From Actinomycetota bacterium (GTDB taxonomy: Bacteria; Actinomycetota; Actinomycetes; Mycobacteriales; HKI-0501): a DNA stretch of 64,000 nucleotides. Location of the stretch: the NCBI GenBank assembly GCA_030840805.1, contig JAVEDU010000027.1, positions 1 to 64,000 of the forward strand. The letters run 5' to 3'. The notes under the pieces are model-generated. The model searched no databases. It saw nothing but the letters and a program-made list of their open reading frames with translations, and was not told where the DNA came from. Below, one piece after another: positions 53,135 through 60,810 of this stretch (positions are counted from its first letter, which is position 1; each line of letters begins with the position of its first letter). A program made the translations under genes and the position numbers.

Positions 53135-53189
53135 GATCATGGGAGCTCTTGTCAGACACGCCGGCGTGTCTGACAAGGGCCCCATGATC
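53135..53189. repeat. dispersed palindromic repeat, copy 2 (full)
   Basis: GATCATGGG (53135-53143) pairs with CCCATGATC (53181-53189), and CTTGTCAGACACGCC (53148-53162) with the adjacent GGCGTGTCTGACAAG: 24 bp of stem around a small internal bulge, with no loop at the centre. A shortened relative is at 7003-7030. It could form a cruciform or terminate bldG-operon transcription. Confidence 0.9.
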
Positions 53190-53217
53190 GATTCGCCGTA
53201 GCGGCCCCTTCCGGCGC

Positions 53218-53267
53218 CGCACCGCCGACAGCCGCACCGCACCGCCGACAGCCGCACCGCCGACAGC
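53218..53267. repeat. 15-bp tandem array (three copies plus partial)
   Basis: CGCACCGCCGACAGC at 53218, 53238 and 53253, with a 5-bp partial copy CGCAC at 53233. It follows the palindrome. The rest of 53268-53549 before hppA shows no recognisable gene. Confidence 0.9.
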
Positions 53268-53559
53268 CGCGCGGGCCGGCCGCGCGCCGCCCCGCACCGG
53301 TACGCACCGCCTTCCACCGGTATCCGAAATGTCCGCTCGCCGCACCCTCGCGCCCGCGATACCGCCTTCCGCGCGACGCCGTGCCGACCGGCGATGCGCC
53401 CCATTTGCCCGCGACCGGAGGGCCGGCATCACCTGTGAGGAACATCTCCCCTACACTCCGCCCCACCCCGCTCCGCCGGTACCGGGAGCGGGTTTTCCTC
53501 GCCCGCCGTGGCCCGGTCGGCTGCGCTGTGCACCGCGCTTGTTTGGTACAGGAGGATGC

Positions 53560-55842
53560 ATGCCCGGGACCTACCTCAGCGCTGAGGGGTTCGACTTCTC
53601 GAGTGACAACCTCAGCCTCATCGTGGTGGTGGCCGCCATCGCGCTCATCGCACTCGGTTTCTCCGCCGGACTGGTACGCGACGTGCTCCGCACCGATGCG
53701 GGCACGGCCAAGATGCAGGAGATCGCCGGCGCGGTGCAGGAGGGCGCAGCCGCGTTCCTGCGGCGCCAGTTCAAGACCCTCGGCGTCTTCGCGGTGCTCG
53801 CCGCGGTGCTGCTGACCGTGCTGCCCGCGGACTCGACGAGCGTCCGCATCGGCCGCACCGTGTTCTTCGTGATCGGCGGCTCGTTCAGCGCCTTCATCGC
53901 CTGGGGCGGCATGAACATGGCGACCCGGGCGAACGTCCGGGTCGCCGCCGCCGCCCGGACCTCGGCCGCGGAGGCCATGCGGATCGCGTTCCGCACCGGC
54001 GGGGTCGTCGGCTTCCTCACGGTCGGGCTCGGCCTGCTCGGTGCCGCCGCGGTGGTGCTCATCTACAAGAGTGACGCCCCGAAGGTGCTGGAGGGCTTCG
54101 GCTTCGGCGCCGCGCTGCTCGCGATGTTCATCCGGGTGGGCGGCGGCATCTTCACCAAGGCCGCTGACGTCGGCGCGGACCTGGTCGGCAAGGTCGAGCA
54201 GGGCATCCCCGAGGACGACCCGCGCAATGCCGCGACGATCGCGGACAACGTCGGCGACAATGTCGGTGACTGCGCCGGCATGGCGGCGGACCTGTTCGAG
54301 TCCTTCGCGGTGACGCTGGTGGCCGCCCTGATCCTCGGCGGTGCCGCGTTCGGTGAGGAGGGCCTGGTGTGGCCGCTGATCGTGCCGGCCATCGGCGCGC
54401 TGACCGCCATCGTCGGGGTCTTCCTCACCCGGCTGCGGCCGACCGACCGCAACGGCATGGCGGCGATCAACCGGGCGTTCTTCATCTCGGCCGCGGCCGG
54501 CGCGGTGCTGTCGGCGATCGCAGCCTTCATCTACCTCCCGGACACATTCGGCGGCCTCGCCAACGTCCCCGATGCGACCAAGAATGTGGACGCCAGCCCG
54601 CAGGTCGTGGCCGCCGCCGCGGTGATCATCGGCATCGTGCTCGCGGTCGTCATCCAGCAGCTCACCGGGTACTTCACCGAGCCGAGCCGCCGGCCCGTCC
54701 GGGACATCGGCAAGACCGCGCTCACCGGCCCGGCGACCGTCGTCCTCTCGGGCATCACGGTCGGTCTCGAGTCGGCCGTCTACACCGCCATCGTGATCGG
54801 CGGCGCGGTGTACGGGGCGTACCTGCTGGGTGCCGGCTCGATCCTCCTGAGCCTCTTTGCCGTCGCGATGGCGGGCACCGGCCTGCTGACCACGGTCGGC
54901 GTGATCGTCGCGATGGACACCTTCGGGCCGATCTCGGACAACGCCCAGGGCATCGCGGAGATGTCCGGCGACATCGACGAGGCGGGCGCCCGCGTCCTCA
55001 CCGACCTCGACGCGGTCGGCAACACCACGAAGGCGATCACCAAGGGCATCGCGATCGCGACCGCCGTGCTCGCGGCGACCGCGTTGTTCGGCTCGTTCAC
55101 CGACGCGGTCCGGGGTGCGGTGCCCGAGGGACTGCTGAAGTCGGCGGGCGACGCGTACACGGGTGTCCTCAACGTCGCGGACCCGAAGAACCTCGTCGGC
55201 CTCATCCTCGGGGCCTCGGTGGTGTTCCTCTTCTCCGCGCTCGCGATCAATGCGGTCACCCGCGCGGCGGGCGCGATCGTGTTCGAGGTGCGCCGCCAGT
55301 TCCGGGAGATCCCCGGGATCATGGAGGGCACCGGCAAGCCGGAGTACGCCAAGGTCGTGGACATCTGTACCCGCGACTCGCTGCGGGAGCTCGCCACTCC
55401 CGGCCTCCTCGCCGTCATGGCCCCGATCGCGGTCGGGTTCGGCCTCGGTGTCTCGGCGCTCGGCGCGTACCTCGCCGGCGCCATCGCGACGGGCGTCCTG
55501 ATGGCGGTCTTCCTCGCGAACTCGGGCGGTGCCTGGGACAACGCGAAGAAGATGGTCGAGGACGGTGCGCACGGCGGCAAGGGCTCGAAGGCCCACGAGG
55601 CGACGATCATCGGCGACACGGTCGGTGACCCGTTCAAGGACACCGCGGGACCGTCCATCAACCCGCTGCTCAAGGTCATGAACCTGGTCTCGCTGCTCAT
55701 CGCCCCGGCGATCGTGTCCATGAGCCTGGGCGACTCCGCGAACACGCCGCTGCGCCTCACCATCGCCCTCGGGGCCGCGGCGGTCATCGTGGTGGCCGTG
55801 GTGATCAGCAAGCGGCGCAGCATCTCGGTCGGCGCGGACTAG
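53560..55842 (+). CDS. hppA: membrane-bound proton-translocating pyrophosphatase
   Basis: HppA couples PPi hydrolysis to proton export across the membrane. The 760-residue protein has about 16 helices. The pyrophosphate site is in KAADVGADLVGKVE and DNVGDNVGDCAGMAADLFES, and the C-terminal acidic motifs lie in GDTVGDPFKDTAGPS. GNTTKAITKG has lysine at the position that makes the enzyme independent of K+, so I predict the K+-insensitive H+ type. ATG 53560 follows AGGAGG. The gene follows bldG and its partner, as in Streptomyces. A strong hairpin terminator follows. Confidence 0.97.
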   Translation: MPGTYLSAEGFDFSSDNLSLIVVVAAIALIALGFSAGLVRDVLRTDAGTAKMQEIAGAVQEGAAAFLRRQFKTLGVFAVLAAVLLTVLPADSTSVRIGRTVFFVIGGSFSAFIAWGGMNMATRANVRVAAAARTSAAEAMRIAFRTGGVVGFLTVGLGLLGAAAVVLIYKSDAPKVLEGFGFGAALLAMFIRVGGGIFTKAADVGADLVGKVEQGIPEDDPRNAATIADNVGDNVGDCAGMAADLFESFAVTLVAALILGGAAFGEEGLVWPLIVPAIGALTAIVGVFLTRLRPTDRNGMAAINRAFFISAAAGAVLSAIAAFIYLPDTFGGLANVPDATKNVDASPQVVAAAAVIIGIVLAVVIQQLTGYFTEPSRRPVRDIGKTALTGPATVVLSGITVGLESAVYTAIVIGGAVYGAYLLGAGSILLSLFAVAMAGTGLLTTVGVIVAMDTFGPISDNAQGIAEMSGDIDEAGARVLTDLDAVGNTTKAITKGIAIATAVLAATALFGSFTDAVRGAVPEGLLKSAGDAYTGVLNVADPKNLVGLILGASVVFLFSALAINAVTRAAGAIVFEVRRQFREIPGIMEGTGKPEYAKVVDICTRDSLRELATPGLLAVMAPIAVGFGLGVSALGAYLAGAIATGVLMAVFLANSGGAWDNAKKMVEDGAHGGKGSKAHEATIIGDTVGDPFKDTAGPSINPLLKVMNLVSLLIAPAIVSMSLGDSANTPLRLTIALGAAAVIVVAVVISKRRSISVGAD

Positions 55843-55854
55843 GCCGGGACGACT

Positions 55855-55894
55855 GCCGCGGGGCCCCGGGTACGACCACCCCGGGCCCCGCGGC
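55855..55894 (+). terminator. terminator of hppA
   Basis: GCCGCGGGGCC (from 55855) pairs with GGCCCCGCGGC (to 55894). The stem extends by nearly complementary CCGGG/CCCGG, giving about 15 bp around an 8-nt loop 12 bp after the hppA stop. Confidence 0.75.
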
Positions 55895-56000
55895 CGTCCG
55901 GGGGAGGGGCAGAGCGCACGGAGCGGGCGGCGGTACGGTGTCGCGCGGCGCCGCCGGCAGCGGTAGGAGCCGGCACGGCACGGGACCTCGGAGGGACGAC

Positions 56001-56528
56001 ATGCGGGCAGGGATGCGGGCGGTGGTGGCGGCCGCGCTGGTGTTCGGCCTCGCCGCCTGCGGGTCCGACGGCGTCGAACCGGAGAAGTGGGCGCGTTCGG
56101 TCTGCGTCGCCGTGAAGCCCTGGTCCACCCAGATCGACGCGTCGGTGACGCAGGCGCGCACCAAGATCACCGCCGGCTCCGACCCGGCGCAGACGAAGAC
56201 CGAGCTCGTGGCGCTGTTCCGCGGCGCGAAGCGGGCGAGCGACGACGCCGTCGCCAAGGTGAAGAAGGCGGGCGTGCCCGCCGCCGACAACGGTGCGAAG
56301 GTCTCCGACCAGTTCGTCGGCGCGCTGAGCGCGGCCGGGGACAATTTCGGGCGCGCGGCCGACGGCGTGGAGAAGCTGTCCACGGCGGACCGCACCGCGT
56401 TCTACAACGGAGTCGTCAAGGTCGGCGACCAGCTCAGCAAGGACAACAACAAGAGCTCGACGGCGCTGAGCACCGTGCGGTCGAAGGATCTGGAGCAGGC
56501 GTTCGACCAGGTTTCCGAATGCCGCTGA
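56001..56528 (+). CDS. hypothetical lipoprotein
   Basis: A 175-residue exported protein. The signal AVVAAALVFGLAAC predicts lipidation at the cysteine. The mature part is alpha-helical and rich in Ala/Lys/Asp; a second cysteine pair may form disulfides (SVCVAVKPW and the terminal SECR). Similar small lipoproteins occur between hppA and topA in other actinobacteria, but I know no function. ATG 56001 follows GGAGGGACGAC. It is probably monocistronic. Confidence 0.78.
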   Translation: MRAGMRAVVAAALVFGLAACGSDGVEPEKWARSVCVAVKPWSTQIDASVTQARTKITAGSDPAQTKTELVALFRGAKRASDDAVAKVKKAGVPAADNGAKVSDQFVGALSAAGDNFGRAADGVEKLSTADRTAFYNGVVKVGDQLSKDNNKSSTALSTVRSKDLEQAFDQVSECR

Positions 56529-56574
56529 GAATCCCGAGCGCGTGATCGGCGACGCCGGCGCTACCGTCTCCTCC

Positions 56575-57159
56575 GTGCAGCTGTCCTTTTTCACCGCGGG
56601 CGCCCAGGCCCCCGACGTCACCGACGTCGAGGGGCTGCTCGCCGGACCCGGTCAGGTCGTCACGGTGGGCGCCGCGGCGCGGGTGTCCGTGGTGGCCGGT
56701 GCGGAGTGGCGGGTGGCGGCGCTCCTCGCCGCCTTCGCCGAGCGGGGTCTCGGCGGCAGCCGCGCCACCTCCGTCGAGGGGCACGAGGCGGTGCGGACGG
56801 ACTTCTCCCCCGAGTTGCTGCCGCTGGCCCGGGCCTGGGCGCGGGGTGCCGTGAAGGCGCCGCCGCCGGGATTCGCCCTGGACGCCCCGCGCCTGCGCCT
56901 GTGGGTGGCGGCGGCCGGCCGGTCCGACGACCACGGGTACGTTCTGCCGCTCGGCGAGGCGGACCTCGCGTCCTGGGAGTCGGTCGGCGGCGCGCTCGCG
57001 GCGGCCGGCCTGGCGGCGACGCTGATCGGCCCCCGCGGCGGCGGGCCCGCCTATCGGGTGACCGGCCGCAAGCGGCTGCTGCGGCTGGCCGAGATGGTAG
57101 GTGATCCCCCGCTGGGGGTGCGGCCGGGCGAATGGCCGAACCCGCTCGGCAACCGATAG
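56575..57159 (+). CDS. conserved hypothetical protein
   Basis: A 194-residue protein starting VQLSFFTAGAQAPDVTDVEG and containing VRTDFSPELLPLARAWARGA and FALDAPRLRLWVAAAG. No motif of known function is visible; there is no signal peptide or membrane helix. The gene is conserved beside topA in actinobacteria (from memory). I chose GTG 56575 because TACCGT (56562-56567) lies 7 nt before it, although GTG 56542 would add 11 residues. Leaderless translation is likely. Confidence 0.75.
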   Translation: MQLSFFTAGAQAPDVTDVEGLLAGPGQVVTVGAAARVSVVAGAEWRVAALLAAFAERGLGGSRATSVEGHEAVRTDFSPELLPLARAWARGAVKAPPPGFALDAPRLRLWVAAAGRSDDHGYVLPLGEADLASWESVGGALAAAGLAATLIGPRGGGPAYRVTGRKRLLRLAEMVGDPPLGVRPGEWPNPLGNR

Positions 57160-57326
57160 TGACCGCGGGCCTGGGGCAGAATGGGACGACGCGGCGAGAA
57201 GCACCCAATGCCGGGAACGTGGAGCTGGACCTCTACGTTTGACACCGAGTACCAGCGAAGGTGCACACTCGCCGCCCGTACGCTGCGTTACAGCGACACT
57301 ACAAGCCGACGACTCCAGGGAGCACC

Positions 57327-60167
57327 GTGGCCGCCACCGACACCGACGCCGCCGGCACCGCCGCGCGGAAGCCGTCGCGTGCCCGCAAGAACGGATCCGG
57401 CGACGGCACCCGCCTCGTGATCGTGGAGTCGCCCGCGAAGGCCAAGACGATCGCCGGGTATCTCGGTCCCGGGTACGTGGTCGAGGCGAGCATCGGCCAC
57501 ATCCGTGATCTGCCCCGCAACGCCGCCGACGTCCCGGCCAAGTTCAAGGGGGAGGCGTGGGCGCGCCTCGGCGTCGACGTCCAGAACGAGTTCGAGCCGC
57601 TGTACGTCGTGAGCCCGGACCGCCGGCAGCAGGTCGCCAAGCTGAAGGAGCTGGTCAAGAACGCCAGCGAGCTCTACCTCGCGACAGACGAGGACCGCGA
57701 GGGCGAGGCCATCGCGTGGCACCTGATCCAGACCCTGAAGCCCACCATCCCGGTTCACCGGATGGTGTTCCACGAGATCACCCGGTCGGCGATCGAGCGC
57801 GCGGTGAACACCACGCGCGCCCTCGACGACCACCTCGTCGACGCCCAGGAGACCCGGCGCATCCTCGACCGGCTGTACGGCTACGAGGTGTCGCCGGTCC
57901 TCTGGAAGAAGATCATGCCGAAGCTCTCGGCAGGTCGCGTGCAGTCGGTGGCCACCCGCATCGTGGTGGAGCGCGAACGCGCCCGGATGGCGTTCCGTGC
58001 CGCCGACTACTGGGACATCGACGGGACGTTCCTGGTCGAGAACCCGGCCGACGCCGACGACCCGCGAACCTTCAACGCGACGCTGATCGCGCTCGACGGC
58101 GACCGGATCGCCACCGGTCGTGACTTCGAGCCCACCACCGGTATGGCCCGCAACGAGGTCGTGCACCTCGACGAGGCGGGCGCGCGGGGGCTCGCGGCGC
58201 GGCTCGACGGCGTGCCGTTCGCGGTCACGCGGGTCGAGGAGAAGCCGTACCGGCGCCGGCCGTACCCGCCGTTCATGACCTCCACGCTGCAGCAGGAGGC
58301 GGGGCGCAAGCTCCGCTGGTCGGCGCAGCAGGCGATGCGCGTCGCTCAGCGGCTGTACGAGAACGGCCACATCACCTACATGCGTACCGACTCGACGAAC
58401 CTGTCGGACGACGCGATCAACGCGGCCCGCCGCCAGGTGCGGGAGCTGTACGGCGACAAGTACGTGCCCGCCGAGCCGCGCCGCTACGCCCGCAAGGTGA
58501 AGAACGCGCAGGAGGCGCACGAGGCGATCCGCCCGTCCGGGGACAGCTTCGCGACGCCCGGCGCGCTCGCCGGCCAGCTCGGGAGCGACGAGTTCGCCCT
58601 GTACGAGCTGATCTGGAAGCGCACGATCGCCTCCCAGATGATCGACGCCGTCGGGCAGAGCGTGTCGGTGCGGCTGTCCGGCACCGCGACGACCGGCGAG
58701 GTGGCCGACTTCTCGGCGAGCGGCAAGACGATCACCGAGCCCGGCTTCCTCCGCGCCTATGTGGAGAGCACGGACGGCGACGGCGAGGGCGACGACGCCG
58801 AGCGGCGGCTTCCGCGGCTTGCCAAGGGTGACCCGCTCGCGGCCGAGCGCCTGGAGGCGACCGGGCACACCACCCAGCCGCCGGCGCGGTACACCGAGGC
58901 GAGCCTGGTGAAGGCGATGGAGGAGCTGGGCATCGGCCGGCCCTCGACATACGCCTCGATCATGCAGACCATCCAGGACCGCGGGTACGTGTGGAAGAAG
59001 GGCGCCGCGCTCGTACCGTCCTTCGTGGCCTTCGCGGTCGTGCAGCTGCTGGAGCAGTACTTCGCGCGGCTGGTCGACTACGGCTTCACCGCCAGCGTGG
59101 AGGAGGACCTCGACGACATCGCCGGCGGCAACCGGCAGCGGGTGGACTGGCTGGCCCGGTTCTACTTCGGTGACGCGAACGGCAATCCCAGCGAGGCCAC
59201 CGGCGTCGGCGGCCTGCAGGGGCTCGTGGCCGACAACCTCGGGGAGATCGACGCCCGCGGGGTGAACTCGATCCCGCTGTACGACGGCGTCGTCGTCCGG
59301 GTGGGACGGTACGGGCCGTACCTCCAGCGCGGCGGCGACGACGGCGACCGCGCGAGCCTGCCCGACGAGGTGCTGCCCGACGAGCTGACGCCGGAGAAGG
59401 TCGAGGAGCTCCTCAACGCGCCCAGCGGCGACCGGGTGCTGGGGACGGAGCCGGAGACCGGCCGCGAGATCGTCGCGCGCGCGGGCCGGTACGGCCCGTA
59501 CGTGACCGAGACGCTCCCCGAGGACTCGAAGGACAAGCCGCGCACCGGCAGCCTGCTCAAGTCGATGGACCTGGACACGATCACGCTCGAGGAGGCGCTG
59601 CGGCTGCTGTCGCTGCCCCGCGTGCTCGGCCGGACCGAGGCCGGCGAGGAGATCACGGCGCAGAACGGCCGGTACGGCCCGTATGTGAAGGCCGGCACCG
59701 ACTCGCGCTCGCTGGAGAACGAGGAGCAGCTGTTCACGGTCACGCTGGAGGAGGCGCTCGCGCTGTTCGCGCAGCCGAAGGCCCGGGGCCGCGCGGCCGC
59801 GAAGCCGCCGCTGCGTGACCTCGAGGCCGTCGACCCGGTCAGCGAGAAGCCGATGGTGATCAAGGAGGGCCGGTTCGGCCCGTACGTCACCGACGGCGAG
59901 ACCAACGCCAGTCTCCGCAAGGACGACGAGGTGGAGTCGCTGACCGTCGCGCGCGCGGTCGAGCTCCTCGCGGACCGGCGGGCCCGTGGTCCGGCGCCGA
60001 AGAAGACGGTGCGCAAGGCGGCCAAGAAGGCGCCGGCGAAGAAGACGGCGGCCAAGAAGACCGCCGCGAAGTCGACGACGGCGGCGGCCAAGAAGACCCC
60101 GGCGAAGAAGGCGGCGCCCGCCGCGAAGGCGGCGCCGCAGAAGGCCGCGGCGACCACCGAGGGATAG
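57327..60167 (+). CDS. topA: DNA topoisomerase I
   Basis: A 946-residue type IA topoisomerase. The TOPRIM domain begins LVIVESPAKAKTIAGYLG with DEDREGEAIAWHL. The catalytic tyrosine is in HITYMRTDSTNLS (about residue 351), and IGRPSTYASIMQTI follows. Instead of zinc fingers the C-terminus has repeated TopA_C domains (RYGPYV and RFGPYV blocks) and ends in a lysine/alanine-rich tail (KKTAAKKTAAKSTTAAAKKT), typical of actinobacteria and used for processive DNA binding. GTG 57327 follows CAGGGAGCACC. A hairpin follows the stop. Confidence 0.97.
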   Translation: MAATDTDAAGTAARKPSRARKNGSGDGTRLVIVESPAKAKTIAGYLGPGYVVEASIGHIRDLPRNAADVPAKFKGEAWARLGVDVQNEFEPLYVVSPDRRQQVAKLKELVKNASELYLATDEDREGEAIAWHLIQTLKPTIPVHRMVFHEITRSAIERAVNTTRALDDHLVDAQETRRILDRLYGYEVSPVLWKKIMPKLSAGRVQSVATRIVVERERARMAFRAADYWDIDGTFLVENPADADDPRTFNATLIALDGDRIATGRDFEPTTGMARNEVVHLDEAGARGLAARLDGVPFAVTRVEEKPYRRRPYPPFMTSTLQQEAGRKLRWSAQQAMRVAQRLYENGHITYMRTDSTNLSDDAINAARRQVRELYGDKYVPAEPRRYARKVKNAQEAHEAIRPSGDSFATPGALAGQLGSDEFALYELIWKRTIASQMIDAVGQSVSVRLSGTATTGEVADFSASGKTITEPGFLRAYVESTDGDGEGDDAERRLPRLAKGDPLAAERLEATGHTTQPPARYTEASLVKAMEELGIGRPSTYASIMQTIQDRGYVWKKGAALVPSFVAFAVVQLLEQYFARLVDYGFTASVEEDLDDIAGGNRQRVDWLARFYFGDANGNPSEATGVGGLQGLVADNLGEIDARGVNSIPLYDGVVVRVGRYGPYLQRGGDDGDRASLPDEVLPDELTPEKVEELLNAPSGDRVLGTEPETGREIVARAGRYGPYVTETLPEDSKDKPRTGSLLKSMDLDTITLEEALRLLSLPRVLGRTEAGEEITAQNGRYGPYVKAGTDSRSLENEEQLFTVTLEEALALFAQPKARGRAAAKPPLRDLEAVDPVSEKPMVIKEGRFGPYVTDGETNASLRKDDEVESLTVARAVELLADRRARGPAPKKTVRKAAKKAPAKKTAAKKTAAKSTTAAAKKTPAKKAAPAAKAAPQKAAATTEG

Positions 60168-60188
60168 CCGCGGGGGTGCCGCCCGCGG
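60168..60188 (+). terminator. hairpin after topA
   Basis: CCGCGGG (60168-60174) pairs with CCCGCGG (60182-60188) around 7 nt, immediately after the topA stop and abutting the end of the transketolase remnant. Confidence 0.5.
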
Positions 60189-60601
60189 TCACGCCAGCAC
60201 CGCCGCGATCCGCTCCCGCAGCGACGCGGGGTCGAGCCCGTGCGTGCGGCCGTGGTCGGCCGCGGTCCCGTAGTGCCGGGCGATCGCCCGCGGTACGCCG
60301 ATCGGCGGGAGCCGCACCGGACGCGGGGCGAGCGCGGCCAGCGCGGCCGGGACCAGCACCTTCCCGGCGTACGGCTCGACGGTGACCACCGGCGCGTCCC
60401 CGGCGACGGCGGCCAGCGCGGCACCGTCGAACGGCCGGAGCCGGAGGACCCGGTCGTAGAGGACCCATCGACGTCGAGGGGCGAGGTGGCGGCCGAGGAG
60501 TGCTTCTCGTCGCCGGTGCACCGGGCGAGCAGGCGCAGGACCTCGTCCGGAACGCGGGTGCCGGGAATCGCCGCGCGGAGTTCGGTGATGGTGGCCGTCA
60601 T
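60189..60601 (-). pseudogene. transketolase remnant with large internal deletion and frameshift
   Basis: The minus strand starts with MTATITELRAAIPG and LRLLARCTGDEKHSSAATSP, the N-terminus of a transketolase-like protein. One frame over it continues WVLYDRVLRLRP. The sequence then passes directly into the extreme C-terminal domain: PFDGAALAAV, VVTVEPYAGKVLVP, GVPRAIARHYGTAADHGRTH, GLDPASLRERIAAVL. About 450 central residues are missing. A base deletion near 60476 separates the two frames. It is not functional as a transketolase. Gene order between topA and tmk is otherwise conserved, so this is an inserted and decayed gene. Confidence 0.85.
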
Positions 60602-60810
60602 GCACGTCACCCTCGGACCTGAAGCGCGGTGGAGGTCAAGTTCTGGGCGCCCGATCGCGTCGCACCCGCTGGCTAGAGTGGACGTTCCGCGGTCGCCGTA
60701 CCCGTCCGACCGCATCGTCGAGCCCGGGAGCGGTCATCAGCAGCGAGTCAGTCCTCACGGTCGGTACGACGCCGGAGCGTGCCACCAGCGGTGCCGAACT
60801 GCTCGCGGTC

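Noticed and set aside
53268-53549. A small gene upstream of hppA
   Set aside because: Open frames are Arg/Pro-rich, without start signals or homology.
57239-57284. topA promoter with TTGACA at 57239
   Set aside because: No acceptable -10 box at 16-19 bp; left unannotated.
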